The position numbers and the translations under genes are program-made. Positions 59,513 through 64,000 of a DNA stretch of 64,000 nucleotides are shown piece by piece. Source of the stretch: Epiperipatus broadwayi (Eukaryota; Onychophora; Udeonychophora; Euonychophora; Peripatidae); assembly GCA_028023455.1 (NCBI GenBank), contig JAQFVV010012668.1, forward strand, positions 1,178,001 through 1,242,000. Reading direction: 5' to 3'. Within the stretch, counting starts at the first letter, position 1; each line of letters opens with the position of its first letter. The notes beneath the pieces are model-generated. The model was not told the origin of the DNA. It searched no databases and saw only the letters and a list, made by a program, of their open reading frames with translations.

Positions 59513-59842
59513 GAAACACATAGGCTTATTATATACCCGTGTCTATATATGAAATATATGGGTATATGAGCACATACTTTCACACAACCCACCACTCTCC
59601 ACACCATCTCATAACACTGATACACTTGAATACATATATGTTGAAAAGATAAATAATCACCAATATACATATTTCATACTAAACCAGCAATCATCAGTTG
59701 GTCCAGATTGCCATCTCTATACATATATGCTATAAATGCTCAGATATATATTAAGATAGCCAATCCTCATACTTTAATGGACAGGCTTCAATCCATTCCA
59801 CACTCCAACTCTTCAATCATCCATTCAATTGAAAATCTTCAA
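59513..59842 (-). mobile_element. Single partial family-2 hammerhead unit, minus strand
   Basis: On the minus strand it reads from GATTTTCAATTGAATGGATG through TATCTTAATATATATCTGAG, the hammerhead motif, and GTATCAGTGTTATGAGAT to GGGTATATAATAAGCCTATG. It is collinear with the arrays at 41.8 and 18.6 kb. Only about 330 bp is present, so it is truncated. No target duplication noted. Confidence 0.75.
59651..59711 (-). ncRNA. Hammerhead ribozyme with intact core (family 2)
   Basis: Read on the minus strand: outer stem I AATC, loop TGGA, inner stem I CCAA, core CTGATGA (plus-strand 59691-59697), stem II TTGCT, GGTTT, AGTAT, core GAAA (59672-59675), stem III ATA, TG, TAT, then A17. Predicted cleavage lies between 59664 and 59663. 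Then TTGG, T and GATT close stem I. Stem II has one U-U mismatch and one G-U pair; core bases all match CUGANGA/GAAA. The cleavage triplet AUA obeys the NUH rule but is usually slower than GUC. It is the only family-2 copy here with an unchanged core. Confidence 0.75.
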
Positions 59843-60119
59843 TTTTATTATAATTTTTTGTGTATTCTCATTCAATACACAAAAATGATAATGGAGAGCT
59901 AATTTCCCATTAACATGACCAGAACATTTTGAAACATTTAGGTAAACAATATAACTGAAAAATCTGCATTACTGCATATTAGTAGATCTACAATTGTATT
60001 CCTTCATATATGATATTCATTATAGGACTTATAAATTAAAGAGACAAAAAAAAAACATAATTTCATTTAGCATGTGATAAAATGTTTTAAATTTTTGCAA
60101 AAGACATAGGTAAAAAAAA

Positions 60120-60245
60120 AACACAGGGCCTTGATAAATGTGAGGTCGTGTGATGTCACAATGCACTCAAGCCAGCTCTGTGCATAAGACTAGGGATGAT
60201 GAAGTTTATCTTGCACAAAGGCACCTCACACAGTGGGTCTAAATA
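60120..60245. other. GC-richer 125-bp patch, unassigned
   Basis: Contains TGTGATGTCACAATGC and GGCACCTCACACAGTG. A diverged partial match (TGTGTGAGG, then ACTTCATCAT) lies at 54728-54760. It could be a SINE-like relic; no frame or tRNA boxes support anything firmer. Confidence 0.3.
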
Positions 60246-62111
60246 CAGACATCATTGTCCTATTACCATATAATACAAATTTTATATAATATTTCATTTG
60301 AGAATGTGCTTTATCATTATGAAATTACAAGAACAAAATTTAATAAGCAATCATTACTTTTTTCAATACAATATGTATTGCTATTGAATCTGCAATTGTA
60401 AAGATACAATTTTGTTGGATTTATTATAGTGAAATAAATGAAGGTTTAATATATTTTATGGTGTAATTGAGCATGGTTTTCATGAAAAAAGCAGATCCCT
60501 TTACATTATAAAGATTATTCAAAATCATTACAGAGAGATGAAATATTGATTGATTATTATGAAAAACCATACACTAGAATTGATAGCTCAAGTTAGACAA
60601 GTGGTTTTTCTAAAGAGGAAAGGAAAAACTTATCTGCAGAAGAGATTAACAGATAATATTTCCAAGACATTAGTGAACAAACCAAATGATTAGAATAACA
60701 TATAGATGTATACCTAGTTCTACTTCTTCAGCAGAAGTAAGCAATAGCGCAAAGTGTAAAATTTAGAGGCACCACGCTGTTACGTAAAATATAAAACACA
60801 ATATTTACTAATAATAGCGTGAAAGGCTGAAACCTTTGACAAATATTTGATAATGTTTTACAGAAATTTATAATTATTATCCAAGTAAAACAGATTTCAT
60901 ATATATTTTTTACAATCTCTGGATCACAATTTGTAACCTTCCACTCCTCTCTAATAACTATAAATTCAGTTATGAACATCTGTTTGTACATGCATATATA
61001 TACACCCAAGCACGCACACTCATTTGTAGTATTATTTATTTGTTTCACTCAATAAAGTAAAATCATGATTTATTTTTTTTAATTTAACATGTTAAAGAAA
61101 AGTGTGATAATTTAAAATAAAATAAAAATACAAAAAAAACAACAACTAACAAACACAAAAGGATAGTTTCACGATGCTTTTTATTATTTTTTATCTTCTA
61201 AATAACAACAATTAATAAAAAAAATCCTGAAAGATTTAGTCACAAAGTAAAATGTATTGTACAATAAGGTTAAGATAAAATGAATAGACACAAAAGAAAT
61301 AAACAAACTACACAAATCAATTTCCTTTTGCACTACTATTAAGATTACAACAAGAGTTGATAATTATGCATTCCCCTTATTTATTTATTTCACTACACTT
61401 TCAACAATAATAAAAAAAGCTTCTAACAAGAAATAAAATTAATCATTTCCAAGCAGTATAACCAAGATATATATATTCCAATATTCACAAATATAAATAA
61501 AATTTTTAATTAAATGTATATATTTTTTTGAAATCCACAAACAATTACGGTAAAAAAATTTATTTCAGTAATTAAACTTTTTAATATGGGGATTTTCTCA
61601 CAATAGGGATTACTATCTGAAAAATTTCCAGATCTACGCACATTCGAACCCCATCATGTACATGCAAAAATAATGTCCTAATTTAAAAATATATAATTTT
61701 ACAATATGAATATGTATATTAAATTATCCAAAGCTGCACAGTGTTATTAAATATTGGATATTAACAATAGATATCAGATGTTGTTAATAAATAAGTCATT
61801 AGAAGAATGAATTAAACCTGGGAAAATCTACGATTCATATACGCGACGCCTTATTGATTAAGTGGTAATTATATAAGAGCATTTTATATCTTTGTCTCCT
61901 TTTAGGTTATTTATAAATTGTACTTCATAAAAGAAGTTCATTAAGAACAACATTTATATAAATAGAATATTGAAAAGTGTTATGATGTAATATTTAAATC
62001 TGTCTATTAACAAGTATTTATAATTATAAACTAATGAGTTTCTATGTTCCACTTTTTTAATAGCAGTAATACGTTATTCAACAACCATTAACTCAAAATT
62101 TATATTATTTT
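60246..62111. other. AT-rich DNA, no gene seen
   Basis: Simple sequence with scattered less AT-rich points (60930-61020, 61830-61870). The 106-codon minus-strand frame at 61048-60728 has no recognisable domain and is not called. Confidence 0.45.
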
Positions 62112-63178
62112 ATCATCATCATCGTTTTCAAACGTTATCGATGCATTGCAGAATTAAAGACTTTCCAAGTTCAATCCAGTTTCTCGATCTCTAACCTCTC
62201 TTATCTATATCATACCAGCATACTTCTAATTTCATACATCCATCTCATATAAAACTTCTTTCCAGGTCTTCTAAATCTATGAAATCTGGTTTATGATTTC
62301 AGCTGTCCATCTATTACCTTTTCTAGAAATACATCCAGCTAAATTCCACTTGTCTTTTAATTTTTTTTAATGATGTCAGTAACACCTGTTTGTTCTCTCA
62401 CACAAGTATTTCATTTTTGTTTTCTTCTTGCTATACCTAATAAACAACTCTCCATATTTATTGAATAATCTCAAATTTCTGTATAGCTCTTTTGTTAAAT
62501 GTCTAAGTCTCAAATACATAAGTAAGAACTGATAAATACATTTATTAAATATCTTCCTTTTCAAACATATAGACATATTTTAATATTAAATTATTTTTAT
62601 CAATTCTATGATTAATTTCATTCATTATATTTCCTTCTGTAGGAATAATCTAACCAAGATCTATGTAGTTGCTAATTTCTTCTAACTTATTAATAATTTT
62701 TTTTTGTTTTTCTTTTGAGAAAATCCATTGAACATTACTATCTTTTTTTAACATTTACCTTTAATCCTACTTTTATAGGATAACTCTTACAACATTTCCT
62801 GAAGCCCCTAAGCATTATTTGTAAAGACAAAATCTAGGTGATTTAAATTATATTAATTTACTGTTACTCCCTTCGCTTCCCATTTTAATCTACAGATTAC
62901 TTCTTGGAAAAATTCCAAAAATTTTTGGAGATATAGAATCAGTGTCAGTATAGCTTTCTTAATGTTAATATTTATAGTATCATTTATGTAATCTAATAGT
63001 TGCTGTTGCATTTATATAAATATTCTTCAGAATATGACAATATTATCAGCCTATATCTTGATGATCCAATGCTTTAATCACTAAAAAAAATGCTTTTAAT
63101 ATCAAATGCCTTTTTATAATTTACAAATCCAAAGCATAATGGCAACTCAAATTCAGTGGTTCTTTCTATAATTTCTCT
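62112..63178 (-). mobile_element. Second RTE-type LINE copy, decayed and 5'-truncated, minus strand
   Basis: It starts at the 3' end with the same ATCATCATCATC repeat and then aligns with 21603-22740 throughout. Examples: TGATGTCAGTAACACCTG, GTTGCTGTTGCATTTATA, TGATGATCCAATGCTTTAAT. A surviving 66-codon frame (62576-62376) reads MSICLKRKIFNKCIYQFLL, matching MPMCLKRMFFNKCVLPVL of the other copy. The YGSETW motif is destroyed. Many indels put this copy well beyond function. The 5' limit is where the alignment to 22740 stops. Confidence 0.85.
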
Positions 63179-63304
63179 GTTTTTTATGTTCTGGTAAGCT
63201 TATATTACACACTCAAATGCGTGTAAGTTAATCAAACTATGTAAAAGAAAATATATTCTGCTCATTTATAAGTCTGGACATTTCAAGAACCTAGTTATAT
63301 TTCC
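63179..63304. other. Short AT-rich spacer
   Basis: Nothing recognised between the RTE copy and the inverted duplication. Confidence 0.45.
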
Positions 63305-64000
63305 TGATTAATTGGCCTAATAATTATTATGATTTGTATTGCCAGTGGAATCAGTTTAAACAAGGGCACCAGAATTCATACAAGAATTCACTGATATCTG
63401 TCACGACACATCGAAAATTAAGAAGTAAATAACTAAAAGTAAGATCAGGATTGTTTCTAGTCACTTAACTTGTATTAATGTTTCTCCAGGGCTTAACTAA
63501 ACAAGCATATTGGCAAAGGTAATTTATACATAATAACTTATAATGAACATTAATAATGCACAATGAAATTAATATAAGGAGTAAATATTTTATTAATACA
63601 AATGAAAATATGTAATGATAAATTATTAATATAATTGAAAAGAATACACCCATGCTAATCCAATTAATATTAAATTAAAACAGTTCTTATTTCAATATTC
63701 TTAGGTCATAAATAAAAGTCTTTTGAATAATGAATAGCAAATGTCTATACTGGTAGTATATTATAAGCTTATAGTTTAGGTGAGTTTGCAAACAATTTAG
63801 TCATAGATCAAGAATAAATAATCTCTTAAACTTACCCATTTTGTAGTACGCATTTTGAAGATCTAATTGGAATTAACTAGTTTAACTCTGTCAACATTTT
63901 GTATGTTTTTGGTCTGTCCTAAGGCTAAACTGGAAGATTTTTTCTGTGTTTGTAAATGCATCAGTTCCACTCCTACCAGACAACTTACTTCAGCACATGA
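63305..64000 (-). repeat. Inverted duplication, copy 2 (partner 56330-57070), running off the window
   Basis: On the minus strand, the sequence left of a GGTAAG donor (about 63836) matches the candidate exon at 56.3-56.5 kb: CCTTAGGACAGACCAAAAAC here against CCTTAAAACAGACCAAGACC there. The sequence 3' of the donor matches the putative intron. The exon-like part differs by several indels. The copy may continue beyond base 64000. Confidence 0.7.

Noticed and set aside
60728-61048. 106-codon minus-strand frame
   Set aside because: Cys/Ile/Phe-rich, no signal peptide or motif pattern that holds together, no promoter or splice context.
1-64000. CRISPR arrays, bacterial operons, rRNA
   Set aside because: None seen; tandem repeats here lack regular spacers, and the sequence is clearly eukaryotic.

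Overview
The window is a strongly AT-rich (by eye roughly three quarters A+T) stretch of animal nuclear DNA. It holds several non-LTR retrotransposons (LINEs), a pogo/Tigger-type DNA transposon, hammerhead-ribozyme repeats, long poly-A/T and (TA)n tracts, and candidate first exons with TATA boxes and GTAAG splice donors. No prokaryotic organisation, CRISPR array, rRNA or complete tRNA is visible. The sequence points to an invertebrate metazoan, but I cannot name the phylum.

Layout. 1.4-3.3 kb: a short LINE copy in two opposed pieces between 11-bp target duplications (twin priming). 4.3-4.6 kb: a 77-80 bp tandem repeat. 4.6-7.5 kb: the 5' half (ORF1 plus endonuclease) of a related LINE. 8.4-14.65 kb: a nearly full-length decayed LINE on the minus strand, framed by about 42-bp diverged target duplications. 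A 1.05-kb hammerhead-ribozyme element (retrozyme family 1) sits in the small gap between its ORF1 and ORF2. 18.6-21.4 kb: a tandem array of a second hammerhead repeat (family 2), split by a Tigger-like transposon (19.18-21.30 kb). 21.6-23.6 kb: an RTE-type LINE with a 499-codon open reverse-transcriptase frame. 23.6-23.8 kb: an imperfect hairpin. 26.0-26.5 kb: a 522-bp element with a perfect 149-bp inverted repeat and 14-bp target duplications. 27.07-27.22 kb: a short LINE 3' end. 29.65-33.6 kb: a third decayed LINE with a duplicated catalytic block. 33.6-54.7 kb: mostly featureless AT-rich DNA, with a foldback at 41.2-41.5 kb and a second family-2 array at 41.75-42.84 kb. 56.2-64 kb: the only region with hints of host genes. 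It has two TATA-plus-ATG-plus-donor candidates (56.2 and 58.4 kb), an inverted duplication (56.33-57.07 versus 63.3-64.0 kb), a CRE-bearing patch, a single family-2 unit with an intact hammerhead core, and a decayed RTE copy.

The most interesting content is the pair of unrelated hammerhead repeat families. Both families have multi-unit copies built as one inverted unit followed by direct tandem units, and neither has a coding frame. This fits non-autonomous, circular-RNA-derived retrozymes or Penelope-type terminal repeats. At least one ribozyme in each family keeps its core residues. No autonomous Penelope-like partner is visible here. Almost every protein match is to a broken transposable-element gene.
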